A stretch of DNA of 38,636 nucleotides from a virus. The translations under genes were made by a program, and so were the position numbers. The stretch is from positions 1 to 38,636 of IMG/VR virus record IMGVR_UViG_3300046777_000623; one strand, 5' to 3'. Within the stretch, counting starts at the first letter, position 1; every line of letters begins with the position of its first letter. Shown piece after piece: positions 21,298 through 29,238 of this stretch. Below the pieces are notes generated by a model. It worked only from the letters and a program-made list of their open reading frames with translations, did no database searches and was not told the DNA's origin.

Positions 21298-21580
21298 AAA
21301 CAAAAAACTATTAGAAATACTTAGAAATTTCCCATGCCAGCACTGCGGCAAACAAGATGGAACTGTAGTTGCGGCACACTCAAATCAGTTGCGAGATGGC
21401 AAAGGAAAAGGTATAAAGGCTAGTGACTATAGGGTTGCTAGCCTTTGTTTTATTTGCCACTATGAATTAGATCAAGGGAAAAATCTATCCAAGCAGGAAC
21501 GAATAGATATGTGGGAAGAAGCGCATAGGAAAACTATAGGGTTGCTATTTGAAAACGGCCATCTTGAGGTTAAGCCATGA
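21290..21580 (+). CDS. DUF1364 (YbcO)-like HNH/treble-clef nuclease, CTG start
   Basis: The frame is open well upstream of the first TTG at 21389. The best start is CTG 21290 (product MYRNKKLLEILRNFPCQHCG...), with AAGGAG seven bases upstream and overlap with the preceding stop; the protein has 96 residues. Conserved features are PCQHCG, AAHSN, KGIKASDYRVASLCFICHYE and LSKQERIDMWEEAH. The paired CxxC/CxxCH ligands and the AAHSN histidine match YbcO-like (DUF1364) nucleases found in recombination regions. A start at 21389 would delete the first zinc knuckle and cannot be right. Confidence 0.7.
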   Translation: MYRNKKLLEILRNFPCQHCGKQDGTVVAAHSNQLRDGKGKGIKASDYRVASLCFICHYELDQGKNLSKQERIDMWEEAHRKTIGLLFENGHLEVKP

Positions 21581-21735
21581 AAAAGACTAAAGCAGAGAAA
21601 AAGATTAGTTCTGTAATGCGTGAATACAAAGGCGGTACTCTGCATTCTGGAAAGGGTGGCCCTGTAGTTAAGTCAAAAGACCAAGCGATTGCTATTGCTC
21701 TTTCGCAGGCTGGCAAAGCCAAAAAGAAAAAATGA
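21577..21735 (+). CDS. Small basic DUF6496-like protein (52 aa)
   Basis: The 52 residues read KKISSVMREYKGGTLHSGKG, then GPVVKSKDQAIAIALSQAGK and a lysine tail. The 'GTL.SG..G..VK...QAIAIALS.AGK' pattern is that of a small, basic family often seen in phages. It is coupled on both sides by ATGA. It is probably nucleic-acid binding, but this is inference. Confidence 0.6.
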   Translation: MKKTKAEKKISSVMREYKGGTLHSGKGGPVVKSKDQAIAIALSQAGKAKKKK

Positions 21736-22289
21736 TTAGCGTAGTAATGCCGTGTTTCTTAGGTGATTACGGTGGGGCAGCGTCAAACCGTAAGGAAAAG
21801 CTACGCAGGGCGATAGATAGCTTTCTGGCTCAAGGCATTGGTGAACTAATCATTGTTCCTGACGGCTGTGAAGAAACTGTAAGGATAGCGTCAGCTTATC
21901 CAGTCAATTGCCTTGATGTGCAGCCTAAAGCCAAGCAATTTAGCGGAATCCCGAGAAATTTAGGCATTCAGGCAGCAAAATACGATTACATCGCTTATCT
22001 TGATTCAGATGACGTTTTCGGAGATGGGCATTTAGCCAAGATTGCAGAGAATTTAGATGCTGACTGGCTGTGGTGGGATGACTATGCGAACTGGAGCCGC
22101 CGAGAAACAATCCTAGAACGTGGGCGTATTGGTACTTCCTGCATTGCACATAAGAAATCACTTAACGTAATCTGGCCTGATGGATATGGGCATGACTGGG
22201 AAGTGGTGGAAAGCTTAATGAAATTTCCTGGCAGGAAGATAGAAACGCATTATCGAGTAATGCACATTCCTAGCGTACTGGACGTATGA
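21732..22289 (+). CDS. GT-A family 2-like glycosyltransferase
   Basis: The 185-residue domain starts MISVVMPCFLGDYGG and contains LIIVPDG at strand 2. The nucleotide-sugar/metal motif LDSDD lies at residues 90-94, with GIPRNLGIQAAKYDYIAYL just before it. This is the core of GT2 glycosyltransferases, short of the usual C-terminal part. A donor sugar cannot be read. Targets could be phage DNA, virion proteins or host surface glycans. It is the first of a three-gene set with the HExxH protein and a second glycosyltransferase. Confidence 0.7.
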   Translation: MISVVMPCFLGDYGGAASNRKEKLRRAIDSFLAQGIGELIIVPDGCEETVRIASAYPVNCLDVQPKAKQFSGIPRNLGIQAAKYDYIAYLDSDDVFGDGHLAKIAENLDADWLWWDDYANWSRRETILERGRIGTSCIAHKKSLNVIWPDGYGHDWEVVESLMKFPGRKIETHYRVMHIPSVLDV

Positions 22290-22672
22290 AAACAAAATGG
22301 TTAGGCGATACGCTTATTTCTTTTCAAAAACTTGCTTTATGTTTAAATGAGAAAGAATACAACGACGCTCTAAACGATTTAAACGTAGAAAAACAAGGCC
22401 GCAGACGTTGGGTAAATGATGGCGCAAATGCCACTACTCATTTTTTTGATGGCGGAGAATGTGGAGCTGTTGTTGTTTGTATGAAAGATTATGAATTTGT
22501 TGACCCAATAATGGTTGCTGGATTGCTTGTACATGAGTCTGTACATGTATGGCAAAACTATTGCGACAGGATAGGTGAAGAATTTCCTAGTTCTGAGTTT
22601 GAAGCTTACGCAATCCAAACTATTTCGCAAAAACTATTTGGCGCATTCAGAGATAAAGTATGCAAGCAATAG
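22286..22672 (+). CDS. HExxH metallopeptidase-like protein
   Basis: This 128-residue protein carries HESVH at 83-87, after a hydrophobic strand-helix (VDPIMVAGLLVHESVHVWQN), and FEAYAIQTIS with an acidic residue (E104 or E106) about 20 residues later. That is the HExxH + E arrangement of small zinc peptidases. The N-terminal half is polar and has no signal peptide. Substrate is unknown. Its place between two glycosyltransferase-like genes suggests it is part of the same cassette. Confidence 0.6.
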   Translation: MKTKWLGDTLISFQKLALCLNEKEYNDALNDLNVEKQGRRRWVNDGANATTHFFDGGECGAVVVCMKDYEFVDPIMVAGLLVHESVHVWQNYCDRIGEEFPSSEFEAYAIQTISQKLFGAFRDKVCKQ

Positions 22673-23349
22673 TTATCTGTTCCGTAGGAAGTAAAAGCCT
22701 AGACGTACTATTAGCGTCAATCAAAGCTTACGCGCCAGAAATTCCGCTATACATTAGCCACACAGAGCCGCACAAGATTCGTAATGTCGCATCCGTACTA
22801 TTTCCTAACCTAGCAAAGAACTTTGGCGATGCGTATAACGCTACTGTAGACGTAGCGTTTAGAGATGGTTTTGAAAATGTAATTATTGCTAATGATGATG
22901 TAGTGCTAACACCAGATACTATTGCTAAAATGCAAGAAGATTTGGATTTGCTGCAATCTCGGGGGTTTAATGTAGGGTTTTTGGGAGCTAGGTCTGATTA
23001 CGTATTGCCGGATCAGAACATAAGATTTCCAACGATAAACGATGAGTTTGTAGGAATAAAATATAGGTCTGAAGATAGCATTAAGCTGTCTGAAGTTGTT
23101 GCTCCAATATTTGCGTCAATAAGCAAAAAAGCATGGAATGCAGCTAAATTCCCAAGCACTAATTGGTATTCTGATAATATTATTTGCCATGACCTGAGAA
23201 AAGCGGGATTTCAGCATTTTGTAAGCAGGGCTTATGTGCATCATGCAGGAAGTCAATCAGTAGGCACAGACTTTCAGAAATGCCATGAGGAACCAAGAGA
23301 GTGGATAAGGGCCAACAGGCCGGATATGTATGAGGTGATATATGGCTGA
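22660..23349 (+). CDS. Second glycosyltransferase-like protein (GT-A fold)
   Basis: The 229 residues start with a Rossmann-like strand (AIVICSVGSKSLDVLLASIK), then FRDGFENVIIANDDVVLTPD, where NDD (78-80) takes the position of the DxD motif. GFLGARSDYVLPD and ISKKAWNAA follow. The pattern is that of GT-A glycosyltransferases of the phage type. The acceptor is unknown. It overlaps the gene before (13 bases) and the ART-like gene after (eight bases). Confidence 0.6.
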   Translation: MQAIVICSVGSKSLDVLLASIKAYAPEIPLYISHTEPHKIRNVASVLFPNLAKNFGDAYNATVDVAFRDGFENVIIANDDVVLTPDTIAKMQEDLDLLQSRGFNVGFLGARSDYVLPDQNIRFPTINDEFVGIKYRSEDSIKLSEVVAPIFASISKKAWNAAKFPSTNWYSDNIICHDLRKAGFQHFVSRAYVHHAGSQSVGTDFQKCHEEPREWIRANRPDMYEVIYG

Positions 23350-24268
23350 CGGTCTTTTGTCTGATGTGCTTGGTGCGATTGATCGCCAGAAGCAACGAAC
23401 TAAAGCTAGTCTTGGGCTTTTGTTTAGCAATCCGCAGGAATGGGCTGCTCAGGCTGTAGAACAGACTTTGCCTACTAGGTCAGAAGAACAGCAATATAGG
23501 GATATAAAAAAATCTGGCGGCGATATTTGGAATACGCCATATATGCAAAAGCTATTTAATATGTCGCAAATTCAAAGCCAGATTGCTTATCACGGAAGCC
23601 CATATAATTTTGATAAATTTAATTTGAAAAAAATTGGTGCTGGAGAAGGAAATCAATCATATGGACACGGTATGTACTTTGCTGAAGCACCAGAGGTTGC
23701 ACAATCTTACATAGCCGCTGGACAAGCAACAAAAGCGCCAAACAGAGAAACAGAAATGGTAGCTCGTGCATTAGATGCTACAGGTGGTGATAAAACCAAA
23801 GCAATGGCATGGTTGCAAAGTAGATTAGCAACATCCCCACAAGAATTTAAAGATATTTACTCAAAAGCAATTAATGGATTTGATGCTTTAATGCCTAAAG
23901 GTGGTTTGTATAAAGTAGATATTCCAGACACTAAAGTAAAAACATTTATTGATTGGGATACAAAACTTTCTAAACAGAAAAACGCATCAAAGATTGTTGA
24001 TACGTTAAATAAACAATTTGGTTTTGGATACGATACGTCATATACAGGTGGAGACTTGTATAAGGCGTTAACGGCTGACTTTATGAGTACAAACAGCCAG
24101 CTAAGTCCAATGCAAGCGCAGAAAATTGCATCGGATACGCTAAACTCGCTAGGCATTCAAGGAATAAAGTATTTCGATCAAGCAAGCCGTGGAGCAAAGC
24201 AAGGAACAAGAAATTACGTAGTATTTGACCCAACAGACGTAAAGATACTAAGTAAAGAAACAAAGTAA
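23342..24268 (+). CDS. ADP-ribosyltransferase-like protein (ART-PolyVal type)
   Basis: This 308-residue protein has a helical N-terminus (1-75) and an ART-like domain from residue 80. The motifs are IAYHGSPYNFDKFNL (Y83, H84), YGHGMYFAEAPEVAQSY (G108-Y112), YKVDIPDTKVKTFIDWD, LGIQGIKYFDQASRG and TRNYVVFDPTDVKIL (289-303). The order and wording match the ART domain of 'polyvalent' phage proteins, which transfer ADP-ribose from NAD+ to a target. The catalytic acid cannot be named from sequence alone. The gene lies directly before the small terminase, so the enzyme may be packaged and injected, or may modify host or virion proteins. That is inference. Confidence 0.75.
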   Translation: MADGLLSDVLGAIDRQKQRTKASLGLLFSNPQEWAAQAVEQTLPTRSEEQQYRDIKKSGGDIWNTPYMQKLFNMSQIQSQIAYHGSPYNFDKFNLKKIGAGEGNQSYGHGMYFAEAPEVAQSYIAAGQATKAPNRETEMVARALDATGGDKTKAMAWLQSRLATSPQEFKDIYSKAINGFDALMPKGGLYKVDIPDTKVKTFIDWDTKLSKQKNASKIVDTLNKQFGFGYDTSYTGGDLYKALTADFMSTNSQLSPMQAQKIASDTLNSLGIQGIKYFDQASRGAKQGTRNYVVFDPTDVKILSKETK

Positions 24269-24277
24269 AGTAACCGC

Positions 24278-24613
24278 ATGACACCTAAAGGTAGTGCAAA
24301 AATGGAAACAAACGAATCCAATAAAATACAGGCAAGTGGTGGAATAGCTAACCTTACTAACATGGGTAAGGGAAGGCCTAAAGGAGTACCTAACAAGTCA
24401 ACAGCTATCGTTAGAGAGGCTATTGCTAATCTATTGGAGCGCAATGCTCCGAATATGGACAAGTGGCTGAATGAAGTAGCCTCAGAAGATCCATACAAGG
24501 CACTAGACCTAATGAACAAGCTTAGTGAGTATCACATTCCTAAGCTGGCGCGTACTGAGCATACTGGCGCAGATGGTGGGCCTCAAGAGCATATGGTGAC
24601 ATGGCAGAAATAA
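24278..24613 (+). CDS. terS: Small terminase subunit-like protein
   Basis: The 111-residue protein carries KGRPKGVPNKSTAIVREAIA, then NMDKWLNEVASEDPYKALDL and LSEYHIPKLARTE. This 'GRPKG.PNK ... DP.KAL.L...L.EY..PKL.R' pattern is typical of small phage terminases and DUF5681-like proteins. It would bind the packaging site and load the large subunit. The gene ends 13 bases inside the large terminase gene, supporting coupled translation. An alternative start at ATG 24302 (METNES...) would leave the conserved part intact. Confidence 0.7.
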   Translation: MTPKGSAKMETNESNKIQASGGIANLTNMGKGRPKGVPNKSTAIVREAIANLLERNAPNMDKWLNEVASEDPYKALDLMNKLSEYHIPKLARTEHTGADGGPQEHMVTWQK

Positions 24614-25857
24614 TCATTCCTTACAAGCCGCGTAAGGAACAGGTGCAGATTCATGAGGCTATAGATAGCCATCGTTTTTCTGTAGTGGTGGCCCATCGAC
24701 GTATGGGGAAAACTGTCAGCGCAATCAATCATCTCATCAAGGCAGCAGTCCAGTGCGGCAAGCCTAATCCACGATTCGCATACATTGCCCCAACGTATAG
24801 CCAGGCCAAGCGAGTTGCATGGGATTACGTCCTAGAGTTCACCAGGCCACTAAAGGCTGTGCCAAACATTGCTGAACTTAGGGTGGACTTCTGGGGTAGG
24901 CGCATATCTCTTTACGGATCGGATAACCCAGATTCCCTGCGCGGACAATACTTTGACGGCGTGGTTATCGATGAGGTTGGAGACCAAAACCCCAAGATTT
25001 GGAACGAGATTATCCGTCCTGCGCTGGCTGACCGAGCTGGATGGGCGTTGTTTATCGGTACGCCTAAAGGCAACAACCACTTCAAAGACCTACGAGACAG
25101 GGCTGAAGAATCGCCAGATTGGGCGCTGCTGGAGTTTAAAGCCTCTCAGACTGGTGTGTTGCCAGCGTCGGAACTAAAGGCCGCGCAGCATGAAATGGGC
25201 GAGGATAAGTACAACCAGGAATTCGAGTGTTCATTTAATGCCGCAGTCGAGGGGAGTTACTACGGGAAACTTATCAACGATCTTGAAGGGCTTGGCCGCA
25301 TTACTGAGTTTCCTACTGACGATCTGTGCCGTTCGTTTGTTGCTTGGGATCTTGGCATGGGCGATTCGACTGCACTCTGGGTGGCGCAAATTACTGGCAA
25401 GGAAGTCCGGCTGATTGATTGCGTAGAGAATCACGGCGTTGGCCTAGACTGGTACGTTAGTTGGTTGCGTGAGAACAAATACCAGACTTATAGCCAAATA
25501 CTGCCGCATGACGTAGAGGTTAGGGAGTTGGGGACAGGCCGGAGCCGTAAGGAAGTGCTGATGGATGCAGGGCTGGACATTACGGTATGCCCACGACTTA
25601 GCGTTGCTGACGGCATTCAGGCTGTTCGCCGGTTAATCCCTCGATGCTGGTTCCACCCTAGAACAAAGAACGGGCTAAATGCTTTGCGGAACTATAGACG
25701 TGAGTTTGAGGAACGTAGGAATGTTTACTACGAAAAACCTTTACACGACTGGTCTAGCCATTTCTCTGACGCATTTAGATACTTGGCGATAGGTCTTGAC
25801 GAAACAGATAGTTCGTGGCAATCAACATTGCCTATTAAAACAAATTGGATTGTATAA
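24601..25857 (+). CDS. terL: Large terminase subunit (ATPase-nuclease)
   Basis: The 418-residue motor protein has Walker A AHRRMGKT (31-38) and Walker B VVIDE (D124, E125). Motif III is FIGTPKG. The RNase H-like nuclease part has WDLGMGDST (D250) and SHFSDAFRYLAIG (D390). It packages DNA into the procapsid and cuts it. Length and motif order are those of a complete gene. It overlaps the small subunit by 13 bases, and its stop lies in the hairpin before the portal gene. Confidence 0.92.
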   Translation: MAEIIIPYKPRKEQVQIHEAIDSHRFSVVVAHRRMGKTVSAINHLIKAAVQCGKPNPRFAYIAPTYSQAKRVAWDYVLEFTRPLKAVPNIAELRVDFWGRRISLYGSDNPDSLRGQYFDGVVIDEVGDQNPKIWNEIIRPALADRAGWALFIGTPKGNNHFKDLRDRAEESPDWALLEFKASQTGVLPASELKAAQHEMGEDKYNQEFECSFNAAVEGSYYGKLINDLEGLGRITEFPTDDLCRSFVAWDLGMGDSTALWVAQITGKEVRLIDCVENHGVGLDWYVSWLRENKYQTYSQILPHDVEVRELGTGRSRKEVLMDAGLDITVCPRLSVADGIQAVRRLIPRCWFHPRTKNGLNALRNYRREFEERRNVYYEKPLHDWSSHFSDAFRYLAIGLDETDSSWQSTLPIKTNWIV

Positions 25858-25876
25858 TGGCAAAAAATCGCCATTA
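25855..25876 (+). promoter_or_regulatory. Hairpin before portal RBS
   Basis: TAATGGC (25855-25861) pairs perfectly with GCCATTA (25870-25876), leaving an eight-base A-rich loop. It covers the terminase stop codon and sits 10 bases before the portal start, next to the RBS AAGGGCAAG. There is no T run, so it is not a terminator. It may affect mRNA processing or portal translation. Confidence 0.5.
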
Positions 25877-25886
25877 AGGGCAAGCT

Positions 25887-27986
25887 ATGGATGAAGGCAA
25901 AATCAAGGGCATTATCGAGAACGAGATTGATAATGCCATCGGCTATATTGAAACCGAGACTACGGAAGCCCGTCGTAAGGCGCTAGATTATTATCTACGG
26001 AATCCCTATGGCAATGAGGTTGAAGGGCGCAGCCAGATTGTTACAGGTGAAGTTGCTGAAGCCATTGATGGTGCATTGCCGCAACTTATCCGAGTGTTTA
26101 CGACTACTGAGGATATTGTCAATTTTGAGCCTCAACATCCTGGCGACGAAGAAACAGCCAAGCAAGCTACCGATTATTGCAATTGGGTTTTTTACCGCGA
26201 GAACGAAGGTCTGCTGATTCTCCACAACTGGTTTAAAGACGCGTTGCTACAAAAGGTAGGCGTGGTGAAGGCCTATTGGGAGAAGAAAGAGGATGTTAAC
26301 GTAGAGAAATACAAGAATCTGTCAGAGGACGAGCTTGCAATGCTCTTGTCTGATGGCTCGCTTGAGGTTGTTGAGCAGGAAGTTGAGTTCATGGACGGCG
26401 GCATTGATCAGATGGGTCAGCCGATTATGGTTCCTGTCTACGAGGTCAAGGTCAAGAAGGTCAAGAAGTACGGGTGTGTACGCATTGAGAACGTACCGCC
26501 AGAAGAATTCCTGATTAGCAAAACCGCACGAAGCATAGAAGATAGCCCATTTGTGGCGCATCGTCGTCTGATGACACGATCTGAGCTTATCGCTATTGGT
26601 TACGACGCTAAAGTAGTAGATGCTCTGCCGTCCTACGATGATCTTCAATTCACGCCTGAGCGCGTTGCTCGATTCTCCCAAGGCGAGCAGCCCGACGAGA
26701 ATATCAGCCTTGACCCTGCGATGCAGACGATTGAGGTGTACGAGTGCTTTATCCGCATTGACATTAACGATGATGGCATGGCCGAGCTTCGCCGTATCGT
26801 TTATGCAGGATCAGAAATTCTGGACGATGACGAGTGCGATTACGTCCCATTCCATGCGCTTTGCCCTATTCCGATTCCGCATAAGTTCTTCGGTCAATCG
26901 CTGGCTGATCGGACGATGGACATTCAGATCATCAAGTCCACGGTTACTCGTCAGATGCTGGATAACCTGTACTTAACAAACAATGCCCGTGTAGGCGTTG
27001 TGGATGGTCAGGTAAACATTGACGATATGCTGAATGCTACGCCAGGTGGCGTAATCCGCATGAAGAATCCGAACGCGATGGTTCCGATTCAAGTCCCTGC
27101 GGTGACTGCTCAAGCGTTCCCGATGCTGGAATACCTTGACCAAGTACAGGCAAAAAGGACTGGTGTTAGCGATCAACAGCAAGGCATGGATCCTGACGTT
27201 CTGAATAACGTCAGTGCTACGGCTATCGCAGCAATGATGAAGTCCAACAGCGGCAAGCTGGAATTGATTGCCCGGGTATTTGCTGAAACAGGCGTTAAAT
27301 CGCTGTTTAAGGGCATTTTGCATCTATTGGGCAAGTATCAGGATAAGCCGAAACTGGTTCGTATGCGTGGCAAGTTCGTCCAGTTTGATCCGCGTATGTG
27401 GTCGAATCAGTACGATGTATCAATTAATGTTGGCCTTGGCTCTGGCGACCGTGAGCAAAAGCTAGCCATGCTTCAGATGATTCTCGCAAAGCAAGAGATG
27501 ATTCTTCAGCAGTTTGGCCCCGCGAATCCGTTGGTTAGCGTCAAGCAATACCGCGACACTCTAGCCCGTATCGTTGAGGCTGCTGGATTTAAAGACGCTG
27601 ACAGTTTCATGAACGTGATTACTCCAGAAATAGAGCAACAACTGGCACAGCCTAAAGAGCCGCCGCCTGATATGCAAGCCGAAATGGCAAAGATGCTGGC
27701 ACAGGTTGAGCGTGAAAAGACTGAGGCCAAGAGCCAGATTGAGGCGGCAAAGATTAGCCTTGAACGCCAAAACCTGGAAGCTGAGTTTACTCGTAAGGGT
27801 ATCGAGCTTCAGATGCGTAACCAGCGCGACCAGTCTGAAATGCGGATTAAAGAGGCTGAATTAGCTGTTAAGCAGCTTCAGGCTATCTTGGCTATGGATA
27901 TTGCAGATGAGGAAAGCCGTAACCGTCAGGCAGATATTGTGCTGAAGGCTATTAAAGAGCTAGGCAATCTTACTAAGGGCGCTTAA
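25887..27986 (+). CDS. Portal protein
   Basis: The 699-residue protein has the podovirus portal outline. Its N-terminus MDEGKIKGIIENEIDNAIGY is followed by ARRKALDYYLRNPYGNEVEG, then RVFTTTEDIVNFEPQHPGDE. A long middle part contains NVPPEEFLISKTARSIED and RRLMTRSEL. The C-terminal region is a Gln/Glu-rich helix of over 100 residues. The portal ring is the entry for DNA at one capsid vertex and binds the terminase. The location directly after terL and before scaffold and capsid supports this. Confidence 0.88.
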   Translation: MDEGKIKGIIENEIDNAIGYIETETTEARRKALDYYLRNPYGNEVEGRSQIVTGEVAEAIDGALPQLIRVFTTTEDIVNFEPQHPGDEETAKQATDYCNWVFYRENEGLLILHNWFKDALLQKVGVVKAYWEKKEDVNVEKYKNLSEDELAMLLSDGSLEVVEQEVEFMDGGIDQMGQPIMVPVYEVKVKKVKKYGCVRIENVPPEEFLISKTARSIEDSPFVAHRRLMTRSELIAIGYDAKVVDALPSYDDLQFTPERVARFSQGEQPDENISLDPAMQTIEVYECFIRIDINDDGMAELRRIVYAGSEILDDDECDYVPFHALCPIPIPHKFFGQSLADRTMDIQIIKSTVTRQMLDNLYLTNNARVGVVDGQVNIDDMLNATPGGVIRMKNPNAMVPIQVPAVTAQAFPMLEYLDQVQAKRTGVSDQQQGMDPDVLNNVSATAIAAMMKSNSGKLELIARVFAETGVKSLFKGILHLLGKYQDKPKLVRMRGKFVQFDPRMWSNQYDVSINVGLGSGDREQKLAMLQMILAKQEMILQQFGPANPLVSVKQYRDTLARIVEAAGFKDADSFMNVITPEIEQQLAQPKEPPPDMQAEMAKMLAQVEREKTEAKSQIEAAKISLERQNLEAEFTRKGIELQMRNQRDQSEMRIKEAELAVKQLQAILAMDIADEESRNRQADIVLKAIKELGNLTKGA

Positions 27987-28216
27987 TGGATAAATCGCAA
28001 TGGGCAATTAACCTTCTCCGCGACGATTATTTTAAAGAAATGATGGAAAATCTTCGTGGAATGGAGTTAAGCAAGATAATCATGAGCGATTATCCAGACA
28101 TTGACGTTAGAGAAGTAGCTTATATGCGTCTTAGGGTGCTAGATAGCATTGAAGAGCATATTGAAGGACTAGCTTCTCAAAAAACTATTGACGAAAAGCG
28201 TATTAAGGTTTTTTAA
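27986..28216 (+). CDS. Small helical protein after portal (76 aa)
   Basis: This protein begins in the portal stop (TAATGG overlap). It is helical: MDKSQWAINLLRDDYFKEMM, then LRVLDSIEEHIEGLASQKTI. Short proteins here may assist head assembly, but no family is recognised. A hairpin and TATAAT follow in the intergenic stretch. Confidence 0.55.
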   Translation: MDKSQWAINLLRDDYFKEMMENLRGMELSKIIMSDYPDIDVREVAYMRLRVLDSIEEHIEGLASQKTIDEKRIKVF

Positions 28217-28221
28217 CTGAG

Positions 28222-28243
28222 TCGGGCAGTTCCCCGATATAAT
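28222..28243 (+). promoter_or_regulatory. Hairpin plus TATAAT before the scaffold gene
   Basis: TCGGG (28222-28226) pairs with CCCGA (28233-28237), and TATAAT follows at 28238-28243, then the RBS AAGGAA. The -10-like box has no good -35, so promoter activity is weakly supported. The hairpin resembles those before 25887 and 30556. Confidence 0.35.
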
Positions 28244-28255
28244 TAAGGAAACATA

Positions 28256-29227
28256 ATGAGCGATACTCATGACATGACCCCGGAAGGGAATGCAGAGTTG
28301 GATGTGAATGGTGCAGCTAACGCTATTTTGGGACTAATGGGTGATGCTTCTGGCTCCGAACAGGAACAACCAGAACAACGCGCAGAGTCCAACGATAGCG
28401 AAGCCGAATCTGATGAATACGAGGAATCGGACGAATCAGAGGTAGAACAAGAGGATGAGCAAGAGGAGCAAGAGCAGCCTAAATACCGTGTCAAAGCCGC
28501 TGGCGAAGAACGGGAGGTAACGCTCGATGAGCTTATCAAGTCTTATCAACTTGGCACAGATTACACAAAGAAATCGCAAGCAGTAGCTGAAGAACGCAAG
28601 GTTGTTGAAGCAGAACGCCAGCGTATCGAAGAAGCGAAGATGTTGCGTGACCAGTACGCGCAACGACTGCAGTTGATTGAGCAGATGTTGAATCAGCCGC
28701 AGCAAGAAGAAGATTTGGCTTACCTTAAGGAAAATGACCCAATTGGTTATGCCGTTAAGGTTGCTGAAATGTCGCAGCGAGAAAAGCAACTTGCAGCAGT
28801 TAATGCAGAGCGCCAACGGATCCAGGCGCAACAGATGCAGGAACAGCAGCAAAGCCTAGCGCAGCTCGTTCAGCAAGAGGCACAAAAACTTGCAGAAAAA
28901 CTACCTGAATTCGCTGATCCTCAAAAGGGAGAAGCAATCAAGCGTGATTTGCGAGATTTTGGCCTTAAAGCAGGATTTTCTGAGGAAGAATTGGGGAGTA
29001 TTTACGATTCCCGTCATGTGCTAACGCTTTGGAAGGCTATGCAATACGATAAGCTGCAATCTTCCAAGCCAGCAATTACTAAGAAGGTTCAGGATGCTCC
29101 TAGGTCTTTGAAATCTGGTGTGTCTAATCCTCCTGGTAAGAGCGAAGAAATGAAAAAACTGAAGCAGAAGGCGCGTGCCACAGGTCGTGTCGCAGATGCC
29201 GCTGCTGTATTTGAACGATTCTTGTAA
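28256..29227 (+). CDS. Capsid scaffolding protein
   Basis: The 323-residue protein has a very acidic N-terminal third (residues 33-75, mostly E, D, Q and S), a short beta segment (YRVKAAGEEREVTLDELIKS, then YQLGTDYTKKSQAVAEE) and a long coiled coil rich in Q, E and A to about residue 215. The basic C-terminal end would bind the capsid protein. This composition and its place just before the major capsid gene identify a scaffold. It should act in procapsid assembly and then leave. Confidence 0.75.
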   Translation: MSDTHDMTPEGNAELDVNGAANAILGLMGDASGSEQEQPEQRAESNDSEAESDEYEESDESEVEQEDEQEEQEQPKYRVKAAGEEREVTLDELIKSYQLGTDYTKKSQAVAEERKVVEAERQRIEEAKMLRDQYAQRLQLIEQMLNQPQQEEDLAYLKENDPIGYAVKVAEMSQREKQLAAVNAERQRIQAQQMQEQQQSLAQLVQQEAQKLAEKLPEFADPQKGEAIKRDLRDFGLKAGFSEEELGSIYDSRHVLTLWKAMQYDKLQSSKPAITKKVQDAPRSLKSGVSNPPGKSEEMKKLKQKARATGRVADAAAVFERFL

Positions 29228-29238
29228 AGGAAATTATT

